A stretch of DNA of 64,000 bases from Gammaproteobacteria bacterium. GTDB lineage: Bacteria > Pseudomonadota > Gammaproteobacteria > Pseudomonadales > Azotimanducaceae. Made by a program: the position numbers and the translations under genes. The DNA lies in NCBI GenBank assembly GCA_028821405.1, contig JAPPGK010000027.1, positions 1-64,000 of the forward strand, read 5' to 3'. The notes under the pieces are model-generated. The model was not told the origin of the DNA. It made no database searches and worked only from the letters and a program-made list of their open reading frames with translations. Positions 19,162 to 28,908 of the stretch are shown piece by piece; within the stretch, counting starts at the first letter, position 1, and each line of letters starts with the position of its first letter.

Positions 19162-20238
19162 TCACGCGTATCCCAAGTCCCCGGCCCAGCCGGGCGCGAC
19201 GATCCCACAGTCTTCCATTTCGGCAATTTCCTCCGTGACCAACCGCCCCTGTGCCTCGGCCTCTTCCTCGTCCCGGAAGGGGAAGGGCTTCACGGCGAGC
19301 GCCGTTCGCGTCTGCTCGAAGTCGAAGCTCGGCACCTTCAATGCCCGGAGGATCGCCAATTCGACCAGCGAGTAGCCCTCGCCCGGGGGACGGCTGAAAC
19401 ACATCGGCTCGGCCAGCACCAGCGCCATGTTGGCGATGAACCGGGGGCGTGGCGACGGGTTTACGCTGACCCGGTGGAGGACATAGGGATGGACCAGGAC
19501 GAGGTCGCCCGCTTCACCGGTCAGTTCGACGAAATCCGAACATTGTTCGATCAGACCCGGGATGAGGTAGCCGGCCTGGAAGCCGTCGGGATGGAATCCA
19601 GCCGGTCGACTCGCCAGCAGACGGGCGACGGGGCCGACCGAATCGCGCGCGATGAACGTGCCACCGCTTCGGGGCAGGATGTCCGTGTAGATCGGCACGG
19701 TCAGGAGGCCCTGCTCCGGCGAGTTGAGGAAATGGCGAAAGTGCCAACCGTCCTTGTGCCACCCCGGCTGCCTCGGCCCGGGCGGGCGCCACGCGGGGGC
19801 GCTGGCGACGTGCAGGTTGCCGATCGCCGCGTCGCCCCAGGCCAATGACTCGCCGTTGCCCGTTAGCCTTTGTGGCCCGCCCACCACGTCCGCTTGGAGG
19901 GTTAGCGCCCGCGGGGCACGGGTCTTCAGCGTAAAACGCCTACCGGTGCCCTGCGTTCGAACATAGCCCGAGCGTCCGCCGTGCCCGACCCGGCGCCAAC
20001 TGTCCGGCTCGCCTCGCTCGGCACCGTACTTCGCCTTGAGTTCGTCCCAGGCGCACTCGCAGACGAGATCCGCCAATCCCCGCGGGAAGGCGCCCTTGAC
20101 CACCACGTGGCCATGCTCGACGAAATGCCTGGCCTGGTCGGGCGTGAGTTCCCGGCAGTTGGCCACGGCCGCGTCAAATGCAGCATCGAATCCATCCGGA
20201 TCAAATTGGGCCGCCGCTGCCATGGCTCTCCCTTTCAT
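19162..20238 (-). CDS. Phytanoyl-CoA dioxygenase (PhyH)-like Fe(II)/2-oxoglutarate oxygenase
   Basis: WHKDGWHFRHFLN (HxD-type) and …LVHPYVLHRVSVNPSPRPRFIANMAL. Confidence 0.8.
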   Translation of the reverse strand: MKGRAMAAAAQFDPDGFDAAFDAAVANCRELTPDQARHFVEHGHVVVKGAFPRGLADLVCECAWDELKAKYGAERGEPDSWRRVGHGGRSGYVRTQGTGRRFTLKTRAPRALTLQADVVGGPQRLTGNGESLAWGDAAIGNLHVASAPAWRPPGPRQPGWHKDGWHFRHFLNSPEQGLLTVPIYTDILPRSGGTFIARDSVGPVARLLASRPAGFHPDGFQAGYLIPGLIEQCSDFVELTGEAGDLVLVHPYVLHRVSVNPSPRPRFIANMALVLAEPMCFSRPPGEGYSLVELAILRALKVPSFDFEQTRTALAVKPFPFRDEEEAEAQGRLVTEEIAEMEDCGIVAPGWAGDLGYA

Positions 20239-20342
20239 GGAACAAGCACGAATGGGAGGTTAAGCGACCGGGTGCCGCTTGGTCCATGCGGTTTGCCACC
20301 CCGGGGCCGGGCCACCGACATCCAAACGCCCGCGTCGGACTC

Positions 20343-20367
20343 CGGGCGACCGCAACCGGCGCCCCTA
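20343..20367. repeat. Degenerate copy of the GGGCGACC-GCAA-GGTCGCCC palindrome
   Basis: gggcgaccgcaaccggcgcccctat. Confidence 0.6.
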
Positions 20368-21450
20368 TGGTCGATGCATGCGGCGAAGATAGTCGCTGCC
20401 TTGCATCTCGGCTATGCGACTCTTCGTGCGTTCGAACTCCTTCGACAACAGGTTGCCCTGATACAGGGCGCTGATCGGCGCAGCCGCACAGAACAAGACC
20501 TTGACGCCGCGGTCGTAGAACTCGTCGATTAAGCTGATGAAGCGCCGAGCCCAGTTCTCGCTCTCGCCTTCGCCATCGAAGACCGGTATGCCGTGAACCA
20601 CCACGGCGGAGTAAAGGCGCGCCAGTTCGATGTAGTCGTTCTGGCTGCGCGGGCCCTTGCACAACGCATCGAAGTCGAACCACACCGCGTCCCCCGCGCT
20701 GTACCGCGCCCGGATTTCGCGGTCGTTCACGACCAGGTCGGCGTCTTCAACGACCTCGGCGTGACAGAGTTCGCGAAAGCTCGCGACCAGCCCTTGTGTA
20801 TCGCCGTCGCAACGGTAGATGCCCCCGCGTTGCAGAACGCGCAGCCGGTAGTCCGTCTGGCCAACGACGTGGACGACCTCCGTATGCCGTTCGATGAGTT
20901 CGATCGCCGGCAGGAAGCGACGCCGCTGAAGGCCGTTCTCGTAGAGTCTTCGCGGTTCCACGTTGGATGTGGCGACCAACGTCACCCCACGCTCGAACAG
21001 GCCCTTGAGAAGCTCGCCGAGGATCATGGCATCACCGATGTCGGATACGTAGAACTCGTCGAAGCAGAGCACGCGCGCGTCCGCCGCAAACCGCTCGGCA
21101 ACGATCTCAAGGGGATCGGCACGACCTGCCAGATTGCCCAGATCGGCATGCACACGGTGCATGAACCGATGGAAGTGGTACCGGCGCTTGGCACCCAGGC
21201 GCAGGGTGTCGTGAAACAGATCCATCAGGTAGGTCTTGCCACGACCGACGCCGCCCCAGAGATAGAGTCCTCGCACCGGCTCGGGTTTGCGCTTCGCCAA
21301 CCAAGGCATCCAGAACGGAAAGCGGCCGCGATTCTCGGTTGCCGCCAACTGCCGCTGCAACGCCGTCAGGCGGTCGGCCAACGCCAGTTGCGCGGGATCG
21401 GACTCGAACCCCGTTTGCAGGTTGCGGGAATGGGCCTCGGCCGGGGTCAA
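20365..21450 (-). CDS. zapE: ZapE/AFG1-like ATPase (TTG start overlapping hisD stop)
   Basis: GLYLWGGVGRGKTYLMDLF, VLCFDEFYVSDIGDAMILGELLKGLFERGVTLVATSN. Confidence 0.93.
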   Translation of the reverse strand: MTPAEAHSRNLQTGFESDPAQLALADRLTALQRQLAATENRGRFPFWMPWLAKRKPEPVRGLYLWGGVGRGKTYLMDLFHDTLRLGAKRRYHFHRFMHRVHADLGNLAGRADPLEIVAERFAADARVLCFDEFYVSDIGDAMILGELLKGLFERGVTLVATSNVEPRRLYENGLQRRRFLPAIELIERHTEVVHVVGQTDYRLRVLQRGGIYRCDGDTQGLVASFRELCHAEVVEDADLVVNDREIRARYSAGDAVWFDFDALCKGPRSQNDYIELARLYSAVVVHGIPVFDGEGESENWARRFISLIDEFYDRGVKVLFCAAAPISALYQGNLLSKEFERTKSRIAEMQGSDYLRRMHRP

Positions 21451-22760
21451 CGTTCGTTGGCGTCGAAACCGGACACCCGGGCACGCGCAGCCAAGCCGTG
21501 GGCGGTCAATCCCTCCGCGTCGGCGATAGCCGCCGCCACTTGGGCGAGACCCTGCACGGAAGACTCGCCGCCGCCAACAATGGAACTTCGTTTCAGGAAA
21601 TCCGTGACCCCCAGCGGTGAGGCATACCGGGCCGTGCCGAAGGTGGGCAGTACGTGGCTTGGGCCCGCCACGTAGTCGCCGAACACCTCCGCGGCGTGGG
21701 CGCCCAGGAACACCGCGCCGGCATGGCGGATGGCGGGCAGCAACGCATCGGGGTCGCGCACCGCCAGTTGGAGGTGTTCGGGCGCGATGCGGTTGGCGAT
21801 CTCGCAGGCCTCGTCGAGATCGCGAGTCTCGATCAGGGCGCCTCGGTTCATGAGCGAGCGCTGAACAACCTCGGCGCGCGGCAGGTCGCCCACGACGCGC
21901 TCCATTTCCGCCTGAACGCGGTCGAGGCAATCCGCATCCGGCGAAACCAGGATCGCCTGCGCCGCGGCGTCATGCTCGGCCTGGGAAAGCAGGTCCAAGG
22001 CGGTCCAGCGCGGCGCCACGCTACCGTCGGCGATGACGAGGATCTCGCTGGGGCCGGCGATGAGGTCAATGCCCGTCGGTCCGAACACCAACCGTTTCGC
22101 AGCCGCGACGTACGCGCCTCCCGGCCCGACGATCTTGTCCACCCGAGGCACCGTTTGGGTGCCGTAGGCGAGCGCGGCGATGGCCTGCGCGCCACCCACC
22201 GTGAAGACGCGATCCACGCCGGCGATCGCCATGGCCGCGAAGACGTGGTCGTTCTGCACACCACCCGGCGTCGGAACCGTCGCAATCACCTCGCCCACCC
22301 CGGCAACACGGGCGGGAACCACGGTCATCAGCACCGTAGACGGATATGCCGCCTGGCCGCCGGGCACGTAGACACCAACCCGGTCCAACGGGGTCGTACG
22401 TTGGCCCAGGAGATTGCCAAGCTCGTCGGTGTAGCTGAAGTCGCCCCGGGGCTGACGCTCGTGAAAGCTGCGGATTCGATCCGCCGCCGTGTGCAAGGCA
22501 CCGCGGTCGAGGTCCGGCAAGCGATCCAGGCTTCGCCCGAGTTCATCCGCGTCGACCTCCAACCCTTCGATTCGCGCGGTCAGCACATTGTCGTAGCGCC
22601 TCGTCAGCCTGAGCAGTGCGGCATCCCCGTCGGTGCGCACCTCCTCGATGATGTCGGCAACCGTCCGTACGACATCCGGCGCTTCCCGCGTCTCCCACGC
22701 CAGCAGCGCATCCAACTCGGCATCGAACTTGGAGTCGGCCGTATTGAGGCGTTTGATCAT
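21447..22760 (-). CDS. hisD: Histidinol dehydrogenase
   Basis: YVPGGQAAYPSTVLMTVVPARVAGVGEV, KIVGPGGAYVAAAKRLVFG, GPSEILVIAD, GPSHVLPTFGTARY. Confidence 0.97.
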   Translation of the reverse strand: MIKRLNTADSKFDAELDALLAWETREAPDVVRTVADIIEEVRTDGDAALLRLTRRYDNVLTARIEGLEVDADELGRSLDRLPDLDRGALHTAADRIRSFHERQPRGDFSYTDELGNLLGQRTTPLDRVGVYVPGGQAAYPSTVLMTVVPARVAGVGEVIATVPTPGGVQNDHVFAAMAIAGVDRVFTVGGAQAIAALAYGTQTVPRVDKIVGPGGAYVAAAKRLVFGPTGIDLIAGPSEILVIADGSVAPRWTALDLLSQAEHDAAAQAILVSPDADCLDRVQAEMERVVGDLPRAEVVQRSLMNRGALIETRDLDEACEIANRIAPEHLQLAVRDPDALLPAIRHAGAVFLGAHAAEVFGDYVAGPSHVLPTFGTARYASPLGVTDFLKRSSIVGGGESSVQGLAQVAAAIADAEGLTAHGLAARARVSGFDANER

Positions 22761-22792
22761 GCGTGCAGGCCGAGCGCGGTGTCCGAGGCACG

Positions 22793-23020
22793 TCACCCGC
22801 GTTCGGCGGGCGTCATCGCCCTGATCGTGACCGCGTGGACGGCACCCGATGAGATCAGATCGCCGATGACCGCGTAGACCGCCTGTTGTCGTTTCACCCG
22901 GGTCAAGCCGTCGAAGGCAGCCGAGACGAGGTCGATTTCGAATCGATTGCCCTCGCCGTCGACGGCGACTTCGGCATCCGCGAATGCCCCTTCGAGGCGT
23001 GACTTGAGGTCTTCGATCAT
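22793..23020 (-). CDS. ibaG: BolA/IbaG family protein
   Basis: MIEDLKSRLEGAFADAEVAVDGEGNRFEIDLVSAAFDGLTRVKRQQAVYAVIGDLISSGAVHAVTIRAMTPAE. Confidence 0.9.
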   Translation of the reverse strand: MIEDLKSRLEGAFADAEVAVDGEGNRFEIDLVSAAFDGLTRVKRQQAVYAVIGDLISSGAVHAVTIRAMTPAERG

Positions 23021-23126
23021 GGCGTCTCCGAATCGAGGAACGCACCTTAGCATGGCCTCACGGGCACTGCGCGGCGGACGCGTCCAACGGTCCATTGGGC
23101 CGCCCGCGCACCGGTTCCCTAGCGTT

Positions 23127-23143
23127 TGTTACTTTGCGTAACA
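23127..23143. promoter_or_regulatory. Possible operator: TGTTAC-TTTGC-GTAACA in the divergent ibaG/yrbG intergenic region
   Basis: 6-bp perfect inverted repeat with 5-nt spacer, between two divergent gene starts. Confidence 0.35.
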
Positions 23144-23182
23144 TAAGGGAGAGGATGCCGGGAACGGGACCGAACGACGCCC

Positions 23183-24166
23183 ATGGGGCTTGTCGACACA
23201 ATTCACGCGATCATCGCGACCTATCCGATCCTGGCGCTCATCATCGGGTTCATCGCGCTCGGTTGGAGCGCCGACCGTTTCGTCAATGCCTCCGCCGCCG
23301 CCGCGAAGAACCTCGGCGTGTCGAAGATCGTCATCGGGTTGACCGCCATCGCGGTGGGTACCTCGGCACCCGAGATCATGGTGGGGATCCAGTCGAGCTT
23401 GAGCGACTTGGGACAGATCGCGATCGGCAACGCCATCGGGTCCAACATCGCCAACATGGGTCTCGTGTTGGGCATCACCGCGCTGGTGAGACCCCTGCCC
23501 TTCGCCGACGAGACCTTGAAGCGCGAGATGCCGTGGCTGATCGGCGCCACGCTGCTGACGCTCGTCTGTCTGTCCAACTACTATCTCGGGATGCTGGACG
23601 GTCTGGCGCTGCTCGCCGGGCTGGGCGTCATCCTCTATCTCCTGGCGCGCAAGAATCGGGAAACGCCCGACGAGCTCGACGCCGAACTCGACGAGCTCCC
23701 CGACATGACGACGCTCAAGTCCCTGGTCTGGTTCGTTGTTGGCCTCACGGTGCTCCTGGTGTCGGCCCACGTGCTCGTCGATGCCGCCGAGGCCGTGGCC
23801 AAGGAGTTCAACATCTCCGAGCTGGTCATCGGCCTGACCATCGTGGCCGTCGGCACCAGCCTGCCGGAACTGTCCGTGACCGTGGCGGCCGCCCGCCAGG
23901 GCCATCCCGAGCTGGCCATCGGCAACGTGGTCGGCTCGAATATTCTCAACATCCTCGCGGTCCTGGCGATCCCCGCGCTGCTGGACCCCCAGCCGATCGA
24001 GGTCCATGTGCTCTGGCGGGACTACGGCATGATGTTCGCGCTCACCGCGCTTCTGGTTCTGCTCGCCTTCGCCGTCGGATCTCGCAAGGTGATCACGCGG
24101 TTCGAAGGACTCGTGCTCCTCGCCGCGTGGATCGGCTATACGTTCATCCTCTACCACCAGGCATGA
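23183..24166 (+). CDS. yrbG: Calcium/sodium antiporter YrbG-like
   Basis: Two alpha-repeats: GLTAIAVGTSAPEIMVG…IGNAIGSNIANMGLVLG and GLTIVAVGTSLPELSVT…IGNVVGSNILNILAVL. Confidence 0.95.
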   Translation: MGLVDTIHAIIATYPILALIIGFIALGWSADRFVNASAAAAKNLGVSKIVIGLTAIAVGTSAPEIMVGIQSSLSDLGQIAIGNAIGSNIANMGLVLGITALVRPLPFADETLKREMPWLIGATLLTLVCLSNYYLGMLDGLALLAGLGVILYLLARKNRETPDELDAELDELPDMTTLKSLVWFVVGLTVLLVSAHVLVDAAEAVAKEFNISELVIGLTIVAVGTSLPELSVTVAAARQGHPELAIGNVVGSNILNILAVLAIPALLDPQPIEVHVLWRDYGMMFALTALLVLLAFAVGSRKVITRFEGLVLLAAWIGYTFILYHQA

Positions 24167-24705
24167 CCGCGAACCGGGAACAGCCGATGCCCATGCCGAA
24201 CGGGATTCTGGAACGGCTACGCCGCGTGAGGCTGCTGGGCCTCGACGTGGATGGCGTGCTCACCGACGGCCGCCTCTACTACGGCCCGGAGAACGTGGAA
24301 CTCAAGGCCTTCCACGCGCAGGACGGAAGCGCGATGAAGCGATTGATGGCGTCCGGCATTCCCATCGCCATCGTGACCGGCCGCACCTCCGAAGCGGTCG
24401 ACCGGCGGGCCGCCGAACTCGGCGTCCCCTACGTGTTTGCCGGCGTCGCCGACAAGGCCGCCGCGTTCGAAGACCTGGCCGCACGGAGCGCGGTTGCCGT
24501 CCGCGGCATGGCCTACGTCGGCGACGATCTGCCGGATCTCGATGTCTTCGAGAACGTGGGGTTCTCGTTCAGTGTCCCGAACGGGCACCCCGAGGTGATC
24601 CAACGCGCCGACCACGTGACATCGGCGTCGGGAGGCTTCGGCGCCGTGCGCGAAATCTGCGACCTGCTGCTCGCCGCGCGTGCGACCCGACACGACCGCG
24701 AATGA
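24163..24705 (+). CDS. kdsC: 3-deoxy-manno-octulosonate-8-phosphatase
   Basis: LLGLDVDGVLTDGRLYYG…VTGRTSEAVDRRAAELGV…YVGDDLPDLDVF. Confidence 0.93.
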   Translation: MTANREQPMPMPNGILERLRRVRLLGLDVDGVLTDGRLYYGPENVELKAFHAQDGSAMKRLMASGIPIAIVTGRTSEAVDRRAAELGVPYVFAGVADKAAAFEDLAARSAVAVRGMAYVGDDLPDLDVFENVGFSFSVPNGHPEVIQRADHVTSASGGFGAVREICDLLLAARATRHDRE

Positions 24706-25343
24706 CCGAAGCCCCTGCGGCCCCCAATGCGGCCCGGACGACCATCCGGTGGGGTGTGCTGGCGGCGGCGGTCGTAGGCTTCGCGGGCATGGCGGTCTAC
24801 CTCGGACCAAGCCGGGACGACCCGGGTAGCCTCCCGCCGGAGTTGGCCGACGAGCCAGATATCTACCTGGAACAAGGCGTCGTCACGCAGTTCCGCGATG
24901 ACGGGGGGCTGCACTATCGACTCCGCGCCGACTCGATCAGGCGCTACGAAAGACTCGGCCTTTCGGGGCTCGAAGCGCCGGTCCTGGAATACAACGCGCC
25001 GAACGGGACGCTTTGGCGAATGGTCTCGGCGACGGGCGAAGTACGCACCGTCTCGGACCCCGCCGGCAACGACGAGGAACGAGTCGAATTGATCGGCGAT
25101 GTCAACGTGACCCGGGAGGGCGGCGGGACTGGGCGGATACGCACCGAGTCGCTCGTCATATTCCCCGGACGGCAGCAAGCCCGGACGGACCAAACTGCTA
25201 TGATCGAGACTGACACCATGACGGTTCAAGCGGGCGGATTCGAAGCCGACTTGGCAAGTGGACGATTGTCTTTCTCTTCATCGACCGAGGCGCAGGTGAA
25301 CATCGTTGCTCAACCGGACCGACAGACCCCGATTCTTCGCTGA
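24702..25343 (+). CDS. lptC: LPS export protein LptC
   Basis: N-terminal TM, LEQGVVTQFRDDGGLHYRLRADSIRRY; position between kdsC and lptA. Confidence 0.87.
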   Translation: MTEAPAAPNAARTTIRWGVLAAAVVGFAGMAVYLGPSRDDPGSLPPELADEPDIYLEQGVVTQFRDDGGLHYRLRADSIRRYERLGLSGLEAPVLEYNAPNGTLWRMVSATGEVRTVSDPAGNDEERVELIGDVNVTREGGGTGRIRTESLVIFPGRQQARTDQTAMIETDTMTVQAGGFEADLASGRLSFSSSTEAQVNIVAQPDRQTPILR

Positions 25344-25842
25344 GCCCCTATTCCCGACATGGGTGCCGACGGTGATGCTTTGCACGCTGCTCGGCATGCC
25401 CGTCCAGGGACTGCCCGACGACGCGGCGCAACCGTTGTCGATCGACGCGGACAGCGTCACCTACGACGACGACCCCGACGGGATCATCGAGTTGCTGGGC
25501 AACGTGAAACTGCAGCAGGGCACCCTGCACATCACGGCCGAACGAATCAGCGCATCCAAGCGCGACGACAGACTCAACCGCGTCCTGGCCACGGGTGCGG
25601 ACGACGAGCCGGTGCGGTTCCAGCAGCAGGTCGACGCCGAAGAGCCACCTGCCCGCGGACGGGCCCAGACGATCGACTACAGCATCGAGCAAGAGCGGGC
25701 GAAGCTGACAGGGGACGCCTTTCTTGCCGTAGGTCAGCGCGAATACAACGGCGGCACCATCGTCTGGGACATGAAGGAGAACCGGGTCGACTGCCAAGCC
25801 GGTTGTCAGTTCACAGAGCACCCGCCCAAGCCCGTGGATTGA
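25306..25842 (+). CDS. lptA: LPS transport periplasmic protein LptA (start uncertain)
   Basis: [40 protein letters not shown]…; position. Confidence 0.9.
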   Translation: MLNRTDRPRFFAEPLFPTWVPTVMLCTLLGMPVQGLPDDAAQPLSIDADSVTYDDDPDGIIELLGNVKLQQGTLHITAERISASKRDDRLNRVLATGADDEPVRFQQQVDAEEPPARGRAQTIDYSIEQERAKLTGDAFLAVGQREYNGGTIVWDMKENRVDCQAGCQFTEHPPKPVD

Positions 25843-25844
25843 GC

Positions 25845-26591
25845 GTGGCGCAGGAAACCAACGGCCGCGCCCGTCTGACCGTCACCGGCCTGTCCAAACG
25901 GTACCGCGGACGCAACGTGGTCGAAGGCGTCGGCCTGGTCGTCGACAGCGGCGAGGTCGTCGGCCTGCTCGGACCCAACGGTGCCGGCAAGACAACGTCT
26001 TTCTACATGATTCTCGGCCTCATCAAGGCGGACGCCGGCAGCATCCGGATCAACGACGAAGACTTGAGCCTTGCACCCATGCACAAGCGCGCCCTGGCGG
26101 GGATCGGCTACCTACCCCAGGAAGCCAGCGTGTTCAGGAAGCTGAGCGTCGAACAGAACATTGTGGCGGTGGCGCAACTGCGCCGCGACCTCGGCCGGGC
26201 CGCCCAACGCGAACTGGTCGCGAACCTCCTCAAGGACCTCCGACTGGAGGGCATCCGGGACAACGTCGGCGAGCGCCTTTCCGGCGGCGAGCGGCGCCGC
26301 GTTGAAATCGCCCGGGCATTGGCGGGCGAACCCCGCTTCATGCTGCTCGACGAACCCTTCGCCGGGGTCGACCCCATCTCGGTCGACAACCTGAAGCGGG
26401 AAATCCGAGCCTTGTCCGACCGCGACATCGGCGTCTTGATCACCGATCACAACGTGCGCGAGACACTCGACATCTGCGACCGTGCCTACATCGTCAACGA
26501 AGGCCACCTGATTGCCGAGGGAAACCCCGAGGCCATACTATCGAACGAGACGGTGCGGCGGGTCTATTTGGGCGAGATGTTCGAGCTGTGA
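25845..26591 (+). CDS. lptB: LPS export ABC transporter ATP-binding protein LptB (GTG start)
   Basis: [69 protein letters not shown]. Confidence 0.96.
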   Translation: MAQETNGRARLTVTGLSKRYRGRNVVEGVGLVVDSGEVVGLLGPNGAGKTTSFYMILGLIKADAGSIRINDEDLSLAPMHKRALAGIGYLPQEASVFRKLSVEQNIVAVAQLRRDLGRAAQRELVANLLKDLRLEGIRDNVGERLSGGERRRVEIARALAGEPRFMLLDEPFAGVDPISVDNLKREIRALSDRDIGVLITDHNVRETLDICDRAYIVNEGHLIAEGNPEAILSNETVRRVYLGEMFEL

Positions 26592-28129
26592 TGAAGCAGA
26601 CACTTGCCCTGCGCATGGGCCAGCAACTGGCGATGACGCCCCAGTTGCGCCAGGCGATCCGGCTCATGCAGCTCTCTGCCATGGAACTCAAGGAGGAGGT
26701 CCGCCAGACGATCGAGGCGAACCCCTTGCTGGACCTGGTCGAAGACACCGACGAGGAGTTGACACCCGCCGACGACGACGCCGTGGTTGCCGACGACGGC
26801 GTGGGTCCGGCGCCCGACGACCCGGTGGAGGATTTCACCGAAAGTGGCGACGGTGACGTCGAAGGTGCGGACGAACCCCTGTTCGAATTCGAAACCCCGG
26901 ACGCACCCGGCGCCATCGAGGAGATTCCGGAAGAGTTGCCCGTGGATGTCACCTGGGACGACGTCGATCAGCCGACGACCTCCGGAACGGGGCCCACCGT
27001 TGGCCAAGACGACAACGGCTTCGAGGAGCGCAACGGCGCGGCGGATACGCTTCTGGACCACCTGCTCTGGCAACTCAACGTCGCGCCCTTGTCCGCGCGC
27101 GACCGCGCGGCGGCACTCATGGTCATCGGCAACATCGACGACGACGGCATGCTGGCCGCATCGGTCGCCGACCTCGTTGACGCCCTGGATCCGGCGCTGG
27201 CCTTCGAAGCCGACGAGATGGAAGCCGTGATCAAGCTCGTGCAGTCCTTCGACCCGCCCGGCGTGGGCGCCCGGGACCTCCGCGAATGCCTACTGGTGCA
27301 ACTCCAACAGCTTCCCCCGGCCACCGAAAGGCGAACGGAGGGCATCGAACTCGTCCGAGACCACTTCGAGCTGCTTGCCAACCGCGACTTCGCCGGTCTC
27401 GCGCGCCGGATTCAACTGCCCGAACGCGAACTGGTGGAAGTGCTGGCGCTGATCCGTTCACTCAATCCCCGCCCGGGCGGCACCATCGGCGACAGCGTCA
27501 CCGAATACATCGAGCCAGACGTTCTCGTCGGCAAGCGCAACGGTCGCTGGACCGTGGAACTGAACCACGGCTCGGCACCTCGCGTACGCATCAACGACGG
27601 CTACGCCAGCATGATCCGACGGGGCGATGCCAGCGCCGACAATCAATACCTAAAGGACAACCTGCAGGACGCCAAGTGGTTCTTGAAGAACCTCGAGTAC
27701 CGCAACGAGACGCTGCTCAAGGTCGCGGGTTCCATCGTCGAACGCCAGATCGGATTCCTGGAACGCGGCGAAGAAGCCATGCAGCCGCTGGTGCTCGCCG
27801 ACATCGCGGCCGCCGTGGATCGCCACGAGTCGACGGTGTCGCGGGTCACGACCCGAAAATACATGGAAACGCCACGCGGCATCTTCGAGCTCAAGTACTT
27901 CTTCTCGAGCCATGTCGGCACGATGAACGGCGGCGAAGTTTCGAGCACTGCCATCCGCGCGTTGATCCGCAAGCTCACGGCCCAGGAGAACCCGCGCAAG
28001 CCCCTCTCGGACAGCAAGATCGTCGAGGTGCTCAGGCAGCGCGACATCAAGGTGGCGCGACGCACGATTGCGAAATACCGGGAGTCCATGGCGATCCCGC
28101 CGTCGAACGAGCGTCGTCGCTTGGTCTAG
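26591..28129 (+). CDS. rpoN: RNA polymerase sigma-54 factor
   Basis: [30 protein letters not shown]-terminus and VARRTIAKYRESMAIPPSNERRRL (RpoN box). Confidence 0.97.
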   Translation: MKQTLALRMGQQLAMTPQLRQAIRLMQLSAMELKEEVRQTIEANPLLDLVEDTDEELTPADDDAVVADDGVGPAPDDPVEDFTESGDGDVEGADEPLFEFETPDAPGAIEEIPEELPVDVTWDDVDQPTTSGTGPTVGQDDNGFEERNGAADTLLDHLLWQLNVAPLSARDRAAALMVIGNIDDDGMLAASVADLVDALDPALAFEADEMEAVIKLVQSFDPPGVGARDLRECLLVQLQQLPPATERRTEGIELVRDHFELLANRDFAGLARRIQLPERELVEVLALIRSLNPRPGGTIGDSVTEYIEPDVLVGKRNGRWTVELNHGSAPRVRINDGYASMIRRGDASADNQYLKDNLQDAKWFLKNLEYRNETLLKVAGSIVERQIGFLERGEEAMQPLVLADIAAAVDRHESTVSRVTTRKYMETPRGIFELKYFFSSHVGTMNGGEVSSTAIRALIRKLTAQENPRKPLSDSKIVEVLRQRDIKVARRTIAKYRESMAIPPSNERRRLV

Positions 28130-28908
28130 CGTCCCTTCCACACCGGCTCGCGTTTCTCGGCGAATGCGCGCGCGCCTTCCTTCTGATCCGCGCTGCCGTA
28201 GAGCCGATCCACCGCGGGAAACCGCCGCTCGCCGACGCGCCGCAAGGCGTCCTGGGCGCGCATGGCCTCGGATTCCCGCACGACTTCCTTGATCGCCGCG
28301 AAGACGAGTGGCGGCCCATTCGCGAGCATACCGGCGAGTTCCCATGCACGTCCCGCAAGCCGATCGGCTTCAACGATCTCGTTGACCACGCCCCAGCCAT
28401 GTGCTTCCTCGGCGTCCATCCACCGTCCGGTGAGCAGAAGATCCATGGCGACGTGGTAGGGCAGGCGCTTGGGCAGCTTGATGGATGCGGCGTCCGCGAG
28501 GGTGCCGGCACGAATCTCCGGCAGCGAGAACGTTGCATGGCGGGAGGCCAGGATCAGGTCGCAGGACAATGCCAGCTCCCACCCACCCCCCACGGCCATG
28601 CCGTTGACGGCCGCGATGATGGGCTTGTTGAGGTCAGGCAACTCCTGGATGCCGCCGAATCCGCCGCAGCCGTAGTCGCCATCCACGGCGTCGCCTGCCG
28701 CTGCGGCCTTGAGATCCCAACCGGCGCTGAAGAATCGCTCCCCAGCACCGCTCAAGATCGCCACGCGCAGCGACGCGTCGTCCCGGAAGCCGGCGAAGAT
28801 CTCGCCCATCAACCGACTGGTGGCGAGATCGATGGCGTTCGCCTTCGGTCGGTCGACGATCACTTCGAGCACGCCGCCTTCGACACGGGTCTTGATCGGG
28901 TTCGTCAC
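28126..28908 (-). CDS. Enoyl-CoA hydratase, CaiD/crotonobetainyl-CoA hydratase-like (GTG start)
   Basis: SGAGERFFSAGWDLKAA…NKPIIAAVNGMAVGGGWELALSCDLILAS; operon context. Confidence 0.85.
   Translation of the reverse strand: MTNPIKTRVEGGVLEVIVDRPKANAIDLATSRLMGEIFAGFRDDASLRVAILSGAGERFFSAGWDLKAAAAGDAVDGDYGCGGFGGIQELPDLNKPIIAAVNGMAVGGGWELALSCDLILASRHATFSLPEIRAGTLADAASIKLPKRLPYHVAMDLLLTGRWMDAEEAHGWGVVNEIVEADRLAGRAWELAGMLANGPPLVFAAIKEVVRESEAMRAQDALRRVGERRFPAVDRLYGSADQKEGARAFAEKREPVWKGR

Noticed and set aside
23129-24157. 342-aa minus-strand ORF
   Set aside because: Shadow ORF antisense to yrbG; His/Asp/Gln/Arg-rich with no membrane or domain signature.
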